Shown here: one piece after another, positions 49,490-58,713 of the stretch
Layout of the letters: the number at the start of each line of letters is the position of its first letter
Position numbering within the stretch: position 1 is the stretch's first letter
From: Pseudomonas entomophila
GTDB taxonomy: Bacteria > Pseudomonadota > Gammaproteobacteria > Pseudomonadales > Pseudomonadaceae
NCBI RefSeq assembly: GCF_013523165.1
Contig: NZ_JAAMQI010000013.1
Span: 1 to 64,000 of the forward strand
Length of the DNA stretch: 64,000 bases
Direction: 5' to 3'
The notes under the pieces: generated by a model
The model's database searches: none
Seen by the model: the letters and a program-made list of their open reading frames with translations, nothing else
What the model was told of the DNA's origin: nothing
Made by a program: the position numbers and the translations under genes

Positions 49490-50884
49490 ATGGCATCTTT
49501 CGTACACACGGTGGGTAACCAGTCATACCGTTTCGACAGCCTCAAGGACGTCATGGCCAAGGCCAGCCCGGCCCGCTCGGGCGACTTCCTGGCAGAGGTG
49601 GCCGCCCGTAACGACGGCGAGCGCGTGGCGGCGCAGATGGCGCTGGCCGACATTCCGCTCAAGCACTTTCTGAACGAGGCGCTGATCCCGTACGAGGAGG
49701 ACGAAGTCACTCGTCTGATCGTCGACACCCATGATGCCCAGGCCTTCGCGCCGGTCAGCCACCTCACCGTGGGTGGCTTGCGCGACTGGCTGCTGGGCGA
49801 GCAGGCCGACGAGCGCAGCCTGCGCGCCCTGGCGCCGGGGCTGACCCCGGAGATGGCGGCCGCGGTCTCGAAGATCATGCGTGTGCAGGACCTGGTGCTG
49901 GTCGCGCAGAAGATCCGCGTGGTCACCCAGTTTCGCGGCACCCTGGGCCTGCGCGGCCGACTGTCGACCCGGCTGCAGCCCAACCACCCCACGGACGACC
50001 CGGCCGGGATCGCCGCGAGCATTCTCGATGGCCTGCTGTACGGCAACGGCGACGCGATGATCGGCATCAACCCGGCCACCGACAGCACGGCGTCGATCTG
50101 CACGTTGCTGGAGATGCTCGACGCGATCATCCAGCGCTACGAGATCCCGACCCAGTCCTGCGTGCTGACCCACGTCACCACCTCGATCGAGGCGATCAAC
50201 CGGGGCGTGCCGCTGGACCTGGTGTTCCAGTCGATCGCCGGCACCGAGGCCGCCAACGCCGGGTTCGGCATCAGCCTGAGCCTGCTGCAGGAGGGCTACG
50301 AGGCCGGGCTGAGCCTCAAGCGCGGCACGCTGGGGCAGAACCTGATGTATTTCGAGACCGGCCAGGGCAGCGCGCTGTCGGCCAACGCCCACCATGGCGT
50401 CGACCAGCAGACCTGCGAGGCACGCGCCTATGCCGTGGCCCGGCACTTCAAGCCGTTCCTAGTCAACACGGTGGTCGGTTTCATCGGCCCGGAGTACCTC
50501 TACAACGGCAAGCAGATCATCCGCGCCGGCCTGGAGGACCACTTCTGCGGCAAGCTGCTGGGCGTGCCGATGGGTTGCGACATCTGCTACACCAACCATG
50601 CCGAGGCCGACCAGGACGACATGGACACCCTGCTGACCCTGCTGGGGGTGGCGGGCATCAACTTCATCATGGGCATCCCGGGGTCGGACGACATCATGCT
50701 CAACTACCAGACCACGTCGTTCCACGATGCGCTCTACGCACGCCAGACCCTCGGCCTGCGACCCGCGCCGGAGTTCGAGGCGTGGCTGGCGCGTACCGGG
50801 ATCTTCACCCAGGCCGATGGCCGGGTGCGCTTCGGCGAGCAGCTGCCGCCGGCCTTCCGCCAGGCCCTGGCGCAACTGGGATAG
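49490..50884 (+). CDS. eutB: Ethanolamine ammonia-lyase large subunit
   Basis: This 464-residue TIM-barrel subunit, with EutC, uses adenosylcobalamin to split ethanolamine to acetaldehyde and ammonia. Typical segments are FRGTLGLRGRLSTRLQPNHPTDDPAGIAASI, GDAMIGINPATDS, YFETGQGSALSANAHHGVDQQTCEARAY and FIGPEYLYNGKQIIRAGLEDHFCGKLLGVPMGCDICYTNHAEADQDDMD. ATG 49490 has GGAGG seven bases upstream. Length matches the family. Confidence 0.97.
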   Translation: MASFVHTVGNQSYRFDSLKDVMAKASPARSGDFLAEVAARNDGERVAAQMALADIPLKHFLNEALIPYEEDEVTRLIVDTHDAQAFAPVSHLTVGGLRDWLLGEQADERSLRALAPGLTPEMAAAVSKIMRVQDLVLVAQKIRVVTQFRGTLGLRGRLSTRLQPNHPTDDPAGIAASILDGLLYGNGDAMIGINPATDSTASICTLLEMLDAIIQRYEIPTQSCVLTHVTTSIEAINRGVPLDLVFQSIAGTEAANAGFGISLSLLQEGYEAGLSLKRGTLGQNLMYFETGQGSALSANAHHGVDQQTCEARAYAVARHFKPFLVNTVVGFIGPEYLYNGKQIIRAGLEDHFCGKLLGVPMGCDICYTNHAEADQDDMDTLLTLLGVAGINFIMGIPGSDDIMLNYQTTSFHDALYARQTLGLRPAPEFEAWLARTGIFTQADGRVRFGEQLPPAFRQALAQLG

Positions 50885-50893
50885 GAGCTGGAC

Positions 50894-51694
50894 ATGGACA
50901 ACACCCCTGCAAACCCCTGGTCATCGCTGCGCAATCTGACCTCGGCGCGCATCGCCCTGGGCCGGGTCGGCACCAGCCTGCCGACCCAGGCGCAACTGGA
51001 CTTCCAGTTCGCCCACGCCCAGGCACGCGACGCGGTGCACCTGGCCTTCGACCACACCACCTTGCGCGACGCCCTGGCGCAGCAGGGGCGGCCCAGCCTG
51101 TCGCTGCACAGCGCCGCCCATGACCGCGACCAGTACCTGCAACGCCCGGACCTGGGCAGGCGGCTGGACGAGGCCTCGATAGCCACACTGGAGGAGTACG
51201 TCGGCGCACACCCGGACACCGTCGACCTGGCGGTGGTGATCGCCGACGGCCTGTCGGCCCTGGCCGTGCATCGTCATGCCCTGCCCCTGCTGGCCCGGTT
51301 CGAGGAGCAGGCGGCGAGCGAGGGCTGGTCGATGGCGCCGGTGGCGCTGGTGGAACAAGGCCGCGTGGCCGTGGCCGACGAGATCGGCGAACGCCTGCGG
51401 GCGCGCATGACCGTGATGCTGATCGGCGAGCGGCCGGGCCTCAGCTCGCCTGACAGCCTGGGGATCTATTTCACCTATGGTCCCCGGGTGGGGCTGACCG
51501 ATGCCTACCGCAACTGCATTTCCAATGTGCGCCTGGAAGGGCTGAGCTACGGGCTGGCCGCGCACCGACTGCTGTACCTGATGCGCGAGGCCTGTGTGCG
51601 CCAGCTGTCGGGGGTGAAGCTGAAGGATGAAGCGCAGTTGCAGCAGGTCGAGGGGGACGCGACCCGGACGGCCGGGAATTTTCTACTGGAGTGA
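50894..51694 (+). CDS. eutC: Ethanolamine ammonia-lyase small subunit
   Basis: This 266-residue partner of EutB helps bind adenosylcobalamin. Motifs are [99 protein letters not shown] and [18 protein letters not shown]. It follows eutB by nine bases with TAGGAGC upstream. No shell protein, EutA reactivase or EutT gene is nearby. Confidence 0.97.
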   Translation: MDNTPANPWSSLRNLTSARIALGRVGTSLPTQAQLDFQFAHAQARDAVHLAFDHTTLRDALAQQGRPSLSLHSAAHDRDQYLQRPDLGRRLDEASIATLEEYVGAHPDTVDLAVVIADGLSALAVHRHALPLLARFEEQAASEGWSMAPVALVEQGRVAVADEIGERLRARMTVMLIGERPGLSSPDSLGIYFTYGPRVGLTDAYRNCISNVRLEGLSYGLAAHRLLYLMREACVRQLSGVKLKDEAQLQQVEGDATRTAGNFLLE

Positions 51695-51801
51695 ACGGGC
51701 GTAAGGGCGGGCGCATTCAGGGTGCCCGCGGACCCGATTGCCTCAGCAGCGGCCCGATAGCCTGGACTGCATGGCTGGTCTGGCAGACCGCCGCACTCGT
51801 T

Positions 51802-51873
51802 TGTGAGAGCGGTCTTACCCGCGATGCAGGCGGCGACGGACCGGGCGCCATCGCGGGCAAGCCCGCTCCCACA
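51802..51873. repeat. REPIN of family B, reverse copy
   Basis: Inverted family B REPs flank a spacer with GACGGACCGGGCGCC, the reverse complement of the spacer of the REPIN at 34623-34690 with only a few changes. The left arm is decayed (GAGAGCGGTCTTACCCGCGAT). No gene is seen between eutC and 52179 in this 484-base gap. Confidence 0.8.
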
Positions 51874-51920
51874 AGCTGTTCGCGCAGCCATGCCTACACC
51901 AACAGACTGCAGAGATCTGA

Positions 51921-51967
51921 GTGGGAGCGGGCTCGCCCGCGATCGGGTCCGCAGGACCCGTAGAATC
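51921..51967 (+). repeat. Chimeric REP: family B head, family A tail
   Basis: GTGGGAGCGGGCTCGCCCGCG is family B, but it continues as ATCGGGTCCGCAGGACCCGT, the family A tail. The A/B junction lies in the shared GCCCGCGAT/GCCGCGAT stretch. Confidence 0.65.
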
Positions 51968-52062
51968 AGCGCACCTCGCTTTCGCCTGCAGCTCGCTGAC
52001 CCCGCCGTCCCGCCCGGTAATCCCTCGCTACAATCTCTCCGGGCATAAACGTCATCTGACCG

Positions 52063-52068
52063 TATAAT
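52063..52068 (+). promoter_or_regulatory. -10 box upstream of the DedA gene
   Basis: A perfect TATAAT lies 111 bases before the chosen ATG at 52179, which predicts a 5' leader of about 105 bases. No clear -35 is seen. An ATG at 52074 would sit at the transcription start and is unlikely to be used. Confidence 0.45.
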
Positions 52069-52178
52069 GCCGTTTGTCTTGTGTGAAAAATTACCCACCC
52101 CTGGGTATACCTGCCTACACCGAGGCCCTTTCCGTCATCGCGAGTCGCTCCGACGTGGCTCCAGAACAGGTGCTGTAC

Positions 52179-52826
52179 ATGGATTTCAACCCGCTGGATC
52201 TCATCCTGCATCTCGATGCCTACCTCGACCTGCTGGTCAACAACTACGGCCCCTGGATCTACGCCATCCTGTTCGCGGTGATCTTCTGTGAAACCGGCCT
52301 GGTGGTGATGCCGTTCCTGCCGGGCGACTCGTTGCTGTTCATCGCGGGTGCCGTGGCCGCCGGGGGTGGCATGGACCCGGTCCTGCTCGGTGGCCTGCTG
52401 ATGGCGGCGGCGATTCTCGGCGACAGCACCAACTACGTGATCGGTCGTACCGCGGGCGAGCGGCTGTTCCGTAACCCGAATTCGAAGATCTTCCGCCGTG
52501 ACTACCTGGCCCAGACCCACAATTTCTACGCTCGCCATGGCGGCAAGACCGTCACCCTGGCGCGGTTCCTGCCGATCCTGCGCACCTTCGCCCCCTTCGT
52601 GGCCGGCATCGCGCACATGAACTACCCGCGCTTCCTCGGCTTCAGTGTCGCCGGTTCGGTGCTGTGGGTCGGCAGCCTGGTGACGCTCGGCTACTTCTTC
52701 GGCAACGTGCCGTTCATCAAGCAGCACCTGTCGCTGATGGTCGTGGTGGTCATCCTGGTGTCGCTGGTGCCGATGATCATCGGCCTGGTGCGTGGCCGCG
52801 GCGCGCGCGCGGCCAAGGCGCACTGA
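52179..52826 (+). CDS. DedA family membrane protein
   Basis: This 215-residue SNARE-associated (VTT) protein has about five membrane segments. Motifs are LLVNNYGPWIYAILFAVIFCETGLVVMPFLPGDSLLFIAGA, ILGDSTNYVIGRTAGERLF, FYARHGGKTVTLARFLPILRTFAPFVAGIAHMNYPRF, covering the conserved Glu, Asp and Arg residues of the family. DedA proteins act in lipid-carrier flipping and membrane potential maintenance. ATG 52179 has CAGGTG eight bases upstream. Confidence 0.92.
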   Translation: MDFNPLDLILHLDAYLDLLVNNYGPWIYAILFAVIFCETGLVVMPFLPGDSLLFIAGAVAAGGGMDPVLLGGLLMAAAILGDSTNYVIGRTAGERLFRNPNSKIFRRDYLAQTHNFYARHGGKTVTLARFLPILRTFAPFVAGIAHMNYPRFLGFSVAGSVLWVGSLVTLGYFFGNVPFIKQHLSLMVVVVILVSLVPMIIGLVRGRGARAAKAH

Positions 52827-52833
52827 CACGCCC

Positions 52834-53649
52834 ATGTGGTCCTTGCGCGCCTGGCGGCGCCAGCGCACCCTGGCCCGCTATCCCCTCGACGCTTCGCGGT
52901 GGCAGGCAGTGCGTGAACGCCTGCCGTTGCTCGACGGCTTGAGCGACGAGGAAGACCTCTGGCTGCGCGAAGCCAGCGTGCTGTTCCTCCACGACAAGCA
53001 CCTGACCAGCCTGTCCGGGCTCGAGCTGGACGCCGACCAGCGTCTGTTCCTGGCGGCCCAGGCGCAGTTGCCGCTGCTGCACCTGGGCGAGCTGAACTGG
53101 TACCAGGGCTTTCACGAGCTGATCCTCTACCCCGACGACTTTCGCAGCCCGCAGCGGCACCGCGACGCCAGTGGCGTGGAGCATGCGTGGGAGGGCGAGC
53201 ACAGTGGCGAGGCCTGGGTGCAGGGGCCGGTGATCCTGGCCTGGCAAGGGGTGCTGGCCAGCGGTGGCTGGGATGGCTACAACCTGGTCATCCATGAACT
53301 GGCGCACAAGCTCGACATGCTCAACGGCGACGCCAACGGCCTGCCGCCGCTGCACCGCGACATGTCGGTCGAAGACTGGGCCCAGGCCATGCAGGGCGCC
53401 TACGACGACCTGAACCGCCAGCTGGACGCCGACCCTGAGGCACAGACCGCCCTCGACCCCTACGCCGCCGAAAACCCGGCCGAGTTCTTCGCCGTGACCA
53501 GCGAGTACTTCTTCAGCGCGCCGGACCTGCTGCACGAAGCCTACCCTCAGGTGTACCGACAATTGCAGCGGTTCTACCGGCAGGATCCGCTCGCCCGCCT
53601 GGATCGGCTCCAGGCCGCGCACCCTCACTATCGCCCAGACCCGGCCTGA
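52834..53649 (+). CDS. mtfA: Zinc peptidase MtfA
   Basis: This 271-residue cytosolic metallopeptidase has the zinc site NLVIHELAHKLDMLNG (HExxH) and, about 60 residues later, NPAEFFAVTSEYFFSAPDLL with the third ligand. E. coli MtfA binds the glucose-PTS repressor Mlc. The N-terminal part (LPLLDGLSDEEDLWLRE, FLHDKHLTSLSGLELD) is also typical. ATG 52834 follows the DedA stop by seven bases. Confidence 0.94.
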   Translation: MWSLRAWRRQRTLARYPLDASRWQAVRERLPLLDGLSDEEDLWLREASVLFLHDKHLTSLSGLELDADQRLFLAAQAQLPLLHLGELNWYQGFHELILYPDDFRSPQRHRDASGVEHAWEGEHSGEAWVQGPVILAWQGVLASGGWDGYNLVIHELAHKLDMLNGDANGLPPLHRDMSVEDWAQAMQGAYDDLNRQLDADPEAQTALDPYAAENPAEFFAVTSEYFFSAPDLLHEAYPQVYRQLQRFYRQDPLARLDRLQAAHPHYRPDPA

Positions 53650-53696
53650 GCCCGTCCCCGGCCTGGCGGGCGTGGCATGGCCTGTGGGAATGTGCC

Positions 53697-53702
53697 TATA
53701 AT
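53697..53702 (+). promoter_or_regulatory. -10 box of ppa
   Basis: A perfect TATAAT lies 40 bases before the ppa ATG, preceded by TGTGCC. The -35 region is poor. Confidence 0.55.
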
Positions 53703-53742
53703 CGCGGCCAATTTTTCTGGTCAAACATGGGGGCACAGCCCA

Positions 53743-54270
53743 ATGAGCTACAGCAAGATTCCGGCGGGCAAAGACCTGCCGAACGACATCTACGTTGCCA
53801 TCGAGATCCCGGCCAACCACGCGCCGATCAAATACGAGATCGACAAGGACAGCGACACCCTGTTCGTCGACCGTTTCATGGCCACCCCGATGTTCTACCC
53901 GGCCAACTACGGCTTCATCCCCAACACCCTGGCCGACGACGGTGATCCCCTGGACGTGCTGGTCGTCACCCCGTACCCGGTCGCGCCAGGCTCGGTGATC
54001 CGTGCCCGTCCGGTTGGCGTGCTGAACATGACCGACGACGGCGGCGGCGACGCCAAGGTCATCGCCGTGCCACACGACAAGCTGTCGCAGCTGTACGTCG
54101 ACGTGAAGGAATACACCGACCTGCCGCCGCTGCTGATCCAGCAGATCGAGCACTTCTTCGCCAACTACAAGGATCTGGAGAAGGGCAAGTGGGTCAAGAT
54201 CGAAGGCTGGGCCGGCGCTGACGCCGCCCGTGAAGCGATCACCAAGTCGGCAGCGGCCTACAAGGGCTGA
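53743..54270 (+). CDS. ppa: Inorganic pyrophosphatase
   Basis: This 175-residue family I pyrophosphatase hydrolyses pyrophosphate to drive biosynthesis. The signature is [11 protein letters not shown], whose three Asp residues bind Mg2+; others are [29 protein letters not shown] and [19 protein letters not shown]. Length matches the family. ATG 53743. Confidence 0.98.
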   Translation: MSYSKIPAGKDLPNDIYVAIEIPANHAPIKYEIDKDSDTLFVDRFMATPMFYPANYGFIPNTLADDGDPLDVLVVTPYPVAPGSVIRARPVGVLNMTDDGGGDAKVIAVPHDKLSQLYVDVKEYTDLPPLLIQQIEHFFANYKDLEKGKWVKIEGWAGADAAREAITKSAAAYKG

Positions 54271-54307
54271 TGCAGTGGCCAGGCGAGCCCTGGCCCTGCG
54301 TGCGACG

Positions 54308-54334
54308 ATCGGGGCCGCCTGGCCCCGATTCCTT
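54308..54334 (+). terminator. Probable ppa terminator
   Basis: A 9-bp GC-rich stem (ATCGGGGCC, 54308-54316; GGCCCCGAT, 54321-54329) with a GCCT loop is followed by TCCTTC. A second hairpin (GGCCAGG/CCTGGCC) lies closer to the ppa stop. Confidence 0.55.
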
Positions 54335-54436
54335 CGGCCAGCGCTGCACGCCGTTCAGACGCGTCCTACGGCCTGTCATTCGTCTTAAACACCGCGTTTA
54401 TTTCCCCGCCCTCGCCTGCTCGCTAGACTCGGCGCC

Positions 54437-55150
54437 ATGAAGACATCCGGCGACCGCCTCAAGGCTCTCCTGCAAGAATACAACCTGACCGCTGCCGACT
54501 TCGCGGCGCACCGCGACGTCACGCCCCAGCACGTCCATAACTGGTTCAAGCGCGGTGTTCCCCTGGCCCGTCTCGACGAGTTCGCCCAGCTGCTGTCGGT
54601 CAATCGTCGCTGGCTGCTGTCGGGCCAGGGGCGCAAGCACCCACGCCTGGTCCAGCCCGCGCCTGGCCTCAGCCACCCTCAGCGACCGCCCCCGCCGTCG
54701 CCGGAGCTGGTCGCGCAAGACGACGAGATCGTGCGCCTGCCCCACCAGACGGTCTGCGAGGGCAAGTTGCAGCCGACACCCGAACGCTTCCTGGCCTTGC
54801 CGCGCCCCCTGCTCGACGCGCAGGGCGTCGACCTGGCGCAGGCGATCTGCCTCACCTTGCCGGGCAACAACCTGCAGCCGCGCCTGGCCGCGGGCGCTAC
54901 CCTGGCGGTCGACCGCCGCCAGGCCCGGATCGTCGATGGCGGTCTCTATGCCCTGTTTCACCTGGGCCTCCTGCGGGTGCACCTGGTCACCCTGGACCGG
55001 GACAACGTCCTGTGCCTGCACAACCACGACGCCGACGAATACCCGAGCGAGTACTACAGCCTGACCCAGCGGCGCATCCATGGCATCGAGGTGATCGGCC
55101 GCGTGTTCTGGTGGTCGCACCTCGATGGCGCACGGCAGGACAAGACGTGA
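54437..55150 (+). CDS. HTH regulator with a catalytically dead S24-like domain
   Basis: This 237-residue protein has an N-terminal helix-turn-helix (about 5-60; LTAADFAAHRDVTPQHVHNWFKRG), a Pro-rich linker, and an S24/LexA-like C-terminal domain (about 100-225). The usual Ser-Met of the nucleophile segment is Asn-Leu (LPGNNLQPRLAAGATLAVDR), and where the Lys is expected the sequence is LLRVHLVTLD, with no Lys. Self-cleavage therefore looks impossible. The domain could still dimerise the repressor. ATG 54437. Targets unknown. Confidence 0.85.
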   Translation: MKTSGDRLKALLQEYNLTAADFAAHRDVTPQHVHNWFKRGVPLARLDEFAQLLSVNRRWLLSGQGRKHPRLVQPAPGLSHPQRPPPPSPELVAQDDEIVRLPHQTVCEGKLQPTPERFLALPRPLLDAQGVDLAQAICLTLPGNNLQPRLAAGATLAVDRRQARIVDGGLYALFHLGLLRVHLVTLDRDNVLCLHNHDADEYPSEYYSLTQRRIHGIEVIGRVFWWSHLDGARQDKT

Positions 55151-55274
55151 CAATTGCCACTGGGCAACGGCGACGGGGGCAGGTATCCTGGCGCCTGCTT
55201 TGCGTCACTGTCGGCTTCTGCCCAGGCAGCGACCGGGCCACCGCGCACTTCGCGGCACGCCCCCTGAGGCCTTG

Positions 55275-55319
55275 ATGGCCGATCACCCTTTGCAGGTGGC
55301 CGTGGCTTACCAAAAGTAG
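55275..55319 (+). CDS. Possible 14-residue ORF before a terminator
   Basis: MADHPLQVAVAYQK with GAGG five bases upstream and a strong terminator 17 bases downstream. The 220-base gap has no other coding sign. It may be a leader peptide, a microprotein or chance; I cannot tell. Confidence 0.2.
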   Translation: MADHPLQVAVAYQK

Positions 55320-55335
55320 GTCAGGACCACCGCCG

Positions 55336-55361
55336 AAAGCCGGCCACAAGCCGGCTTTTTA
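55336..55361. terminator. Bidirectional terminator
   Basis: AAAGCCGG (55336-55343) and CCGGCTTT (55351-55358) form an 8-bp stem with a CCACAAG loop. Five Ts follow on the plus strand. On the minus strand it is placed to end the kdp transcript just past kdpE. Confidence 0.75.
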
Positions 55362-55372
55362 GTGCCCGCCTT

Positions 55373-56074
55373 TCAGCATGATGCCTCGCCATCGCCCAAC
55401 CGATACCCCACTCCCGCCTCGGTATGCAGGTAGCGTGGCGCCGCCGATGCATCGCCGAGTTTCTGCCGCAGGTGGCCGACCACCACGCGCAGGTAATGGG
55501 TGTCGTCCTGATGCGTCGCGCCCCAGATCTCGGCCAGCAGCTGGCGTTGGGTGACCACCCGCCCCGGGTGCCGGGCCAATTGACAGAGCACCGCATATTC
55601 CCGCGGCGTCAGCGCCAGGCGGCGCCCGTCGAGGGTGACTTCGCGGGCACTGAAGTCCAGGCGCAGGGCGCCCACCGTGACCACGGCCTGGCCTTGTTCG
55701 CGGCCACTGGCCTGGCGCAGCAGTGCGCGCACGCGGGCGAGGAATTCCTGGATGCCGAACGGCTTGACCATGTAGTCGTTGGCGCCCGCATCCAGGGCCT
55801 GGACCTTCTGCGCTTCGCTGGCGCGGGCCGAGAGCACCAGCACCGGAGTGGCACTCCATTCGCGCAGCTCGACCAGCACGTCCTGGCCATCGCGGTCCGG
55901 CAGGCCGAGGTCGAGCACGATCAGGTCCGGCTGCCGGGTGGCGCTCAGGCCCAGCCCCTGGGTAGCCGTCTCGGCCTCCAGCACCGTGTGGCCTTGGCTG
56001 GCCAGGCTGATGCGCAGGAACTTGCGAATCTGCGGCTCGTCGTCGATCACCAGAACGGTCGGTGCCAGGGTCAT
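55373..56074 (-). CDS. kdpE: Potassium response regulator KdpE
   Basis: This 233-residue OmpR-type regulator has a receiver domain with VLVIDDEPQIRKFLRISL, the phosphorylated Asp in LIVLDLGLPDRDGQDVL, and Lys in YMVKPFG. A winged-helix DNA-binding domain follows (LTPREYAVLCQLARHPGRVVTQRQLL). It activates kdpFABC. Its start overlaps the kdpD stop by four bases. Confidence 0.97.
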   Translation of the reverse strand: MTLAPTVLVIDDEPQIRKFLRISLASQGHTVLEAETATQGLGLSATRQPDLIVLDLGLPDRDGQDVLVELREWSATPVLVLSARASEAQKVQALDAGANDYMVKPFGIQEFLARVRALLRQASGREQGQAVVTVGALRLDFSAREVTLDGRRLALTPREYAVLCQLARHPGRVVTQRQLLAEIWGATHQDDTHYLRVVVGHLRQKLGDASAAPRYLHTEAGVGYRLGDGEASC

Positions 56075-58701
56075 GCAGGGGTCTCTTCGGCCGGCTGAGG
56101 GTGAAGCGGCAAGTGTAGCGTGATGCAGGTGCCCTGACCGCCTGGCCCGGTATCGACGCTGACCTGCCCGCCGTGGGCTCCCACCATGCCCTGGCAGATG
56201 GCCAGGCCCAGCCCCGTGCCCTGCCCGCCCCGATCACCACGGCTGGCGGTGTAGAACAGGTCGAAGACCTTGGCGCGTTCCTCGGCGGGAATCCCGGGGC
56301 CCTGGTCGCTGACCGAGATCCCGAGGCGGTCGCGGTCGCCGTCGACCGCGACCGACACCACCACCTGCCCCTGGGCCGGCGAGAAGCGTGCGGCGTTTTC
56401 CAGCACGTTGACCAGCGCCTGCTCGATCAGCGCCGGGTGCGCATAGAGCAGCGGCAAGCCCTCGGGCAGCTCGAGCCGCAGGCGCACGGGCGCCAGTACC
56501 GCCTGCAGCCGCTGCACGGCGCAGGCCACGATGTCGGCCGGCGCGACCCAGTCGCGGGCCAGGCTGAGTGCACCATGGCCCAGGCGGGTCATGTCCAGCA
56601 GGTTCTGGATGTAGCGGTCGAGCCGCTCGCACTCCAGGCGCGTGCCTTCGAGCAGCGCGTCGCGATCGGCCTGGCTCAGGGCCTCGCCGAACAGTTGCAG
56701 GCTTTCCAGGCTGCCGCGCATGGCAGTCAACGGGGTGCGCAGGTCATGGGAGACCGAGGCCAGCAAGGCGCTGCGCAGGGATTCGGTTTCGCCAAGCAGC
56801 CGGGCGGCCTCCAGCTCTTCGGCCAGGTCCGCGCGGGCCAGCGCCTGGCCCAGGGGTTGGCCGAGCGCCATGACCCGGCGCCGTCGTGACTCGGGGATCG
56901 GCTGGCCTGCCTTCGGCCACACGCCGATCAGGCCGACACTGCCGCCTTCGACGCACAACGGCCACCACCAGGCCTGGCTGGCGGGCAGCGTGCTGGTGCC
57001 CTGCCCGGCCGCCTGCCCGTGTTTCCAGGCCCACTGCGCGGTGGCGCGGTCGAGCTCGGCGCGGCTCGAGGGCAGGTCGAGCGCCCTGTGCGGATCCTGG
57101 CCATGCACGCTGACGTGGACGTCGGTCCAGCCCGCGAAGTGACGGCGCGCCGCCTCCAGGACCGCCTCACGGTCGCTGGCGGCGGCCAGGTGGCGCGACA
57201 GGTCGAGCAGTTCGTCGGTGTGCGCCTGGGTCTCGCGCAGGGCCAGCAACTGCCGACGTTGGGCGGTGGCGAGGTTGCCGGTCACGGTCGCCATGAACAG
57301 GAAGAACAGCAAGGTCAGGACGTCTTCCTGCAGGTCCACCGAGAACGAATACAACGGCGTGATGAACAGGAAATCGTAGAGCAGGAACGACAACCCCGCG
57401 CTCAGCAAGGCCGGCCCGAGGCCGCCGATCACGGCGACCACCAGGACGCCGGCCAGGAACACCAGGGAGATGTTGGGCAGTGCCAGCGAGGTGGAAAGCC
57501 CCCAGGACAGCACTGCCGCGAGGACCGAGACCAGCACCGCCAGGGCCAGGTGTCGGCGCCGGGTGGTCGGCCGCCAGCGCGGCGTCCGCGGTCCCTCCGT
57601 GGCCTCACGGTCGAGCACGGCGACTTCCAGCCCTTGGGCCCGGCCCAGCAAGCGGCCCGGCAGGCCCAGCCCCCAGACGCGACGCCGTGCGGCGGCCAGC
57701 AGCAGCACCGTGGCGCGGCGTTGGGCGGCGTGCTGGAGCAAGGCATCGGCCACGTCGGTGGCGCGCAGCCGGACCACCTCGCCCCCCAGCCGCTCGGCCA
57801 GGCGTTGCGCGACCATCAGTCGTTGACGATCCGTGTCGTCCGGCATGCGACCGGTATCGACGTGCACCAGCGCCCACGGCAGGTGGCGACGTTCGGCGAC
57901 CCGGCTGGCGTGACGCACCAGGCGCTCGGCCTGGGCATCGCCCTGGACCGCCACCAGCAGGCGACCCCGCCCCTGTGGCAACGGCAGCCCCTGCTGACGG
58001 TAGCCTTGGGCGACATCGCCCTCGACGTGGGTTGCAGCAACCTGCATCGCCAACTCGCGCAGCGCGGCCAGGTGGGTCGGCACGAAGAACGCCTCGATGG
58101 CGGCACGGGCCTGCTCGGGCATGTACACCTTGCCGGCCCGCAGACGTTCGAGCAGCTCGCGGGGCGACAGGTCGATCAGCACCAGTTCGTGCGCTTCCAG
58201 CACCACCCAGTCCGGTACCGTCTCCTGGACACGCACCCCGGTGATGCCATGCACCTGGTCGTTGAGGCTTTCCAGGTGCTGGACGTTGAGGGTGGTGTGC
58301 ACGTCGATGCCAGCGGCCAGCAGTTCGCGCACATCCTGCCAGCGCTTGGCGTGCCGGCCGCCCGGCGCGTTGCTGTGCGCCAGCTCGTCCACCAGTGCCA
58401 CCGGGGGCCGAGCTGCCAGCAGCGCGTCGAGGTCCAAGGCCTCCAGGGTCCGGCCGCGGTAAGGCCGTCGCACCCGGGGCTGCACCGGCAACCCTACCAG
58501 CAGCGCCTCGGTCTCGGCACGGCCATGGGTTTCGACCCAGCCGACGCGCACCTGGACGCCTTGGCGCTGCAGGTCATGGGCCGTGCGCAATAGCGCGCAG
58601 GTCTTGCCGACCCCGGCGCTGGCGCCCAGGTACACCTTCAGGCGGCCCCGGCCATCGGGCAAGGCCGCCAGCAGCGCGTCGGCGCGGGCCGCATCAGTCA
58701 T
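56071..58701 (-). CDS. kdpD: Potassium sensor kinase KdpD
   Basis: This 876-residue protein has an N-terminal KdpD domain with Walker A (KVYLGASAGVGKTCALL) and ALVDELAHSNAPGGRHAKRWQDVRELLAAGIDVHTT, a USP-like domain (about 240-360), four membrane helices (about 390-490), a GAF domain, and a histidine kinase with the phospho-His near 652 (SVSHDLRTPLTAM). It ends 12 bases into the cluster spacing from kdpC and senses K+ limitation. It overlaps kdpE. Confidence 0.97.
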   Translation of the reverse strand: MTDAARADALLAALPDGRGRLKVYLGASAGVGKTCALLRTAHDLQRQGVQVRVGWVETHGRAETEALLVGLPVQPRVRRPYRGRTLEALDLDALLAARPPVALVDELAHSNAPGGRHAKRWQDVRELLAAGIDVHTTLNVQHLESLNDQVHGITGVRVQETVPDWVVLEAHELVLIDLSPRELLERLRAGKVYMPEQARAAIEAFFVPTHLAALRELAMQVAATHVEGDVAQGYRQQGLPLPQGRGRLLVAVQGDAQAERLVRHASRVAERRHLPWALVHVDTGRMPDDTDRQRLMVAQRLAERLGGEVVRLRATDVADALLQHAAQRRATVLLLAAARRRVWGLGLPGRLLGRAQGLEVAVLDREATEGPRTPRWRPTTRRRHLALAVLVSVLAAVLSWGLSTSLALPNISLVFLAGVLVVAVIGGLGPALLSAGLSFLLYDFLFITPLYSFSVDLQEDVLTLLFFLFMATVTGNLATAQRRQLLALRETQAHTDELLDLSRHLAAASDREAVLEAARRHFAGWTDVHVSVHGQDPHRALDLPSSRAELDRATAQWAWKHGQAAGQGTSTLPASQAWWWPLCVEGGSVGLIGVWPKAGQPIPESRRRRVMALGQPLGQALARADLAEELEAARLLGETESLRSALLASVSHDLRTPLTAMRGSLESLQLFGEALSQADRDALLEGTRLECERLDRYIQNLLDMTRLGHGALSLARDWVAPADIVACAVQRLQAVLAPVRLRLELPEGLPLLYAHPALIEQALVNVLENAARFSPAQGQVVVSVAVDGDRDRLGISVSDQGPGIPAEERAKVFDLFYTASRGDRGGQGTGLGLAICQGMVGAHGGQVSVDTGPGGQGTCITLHLPLHPQPAEETPA

Positions 58702-58713
58702 CGAGCAGGGTCC

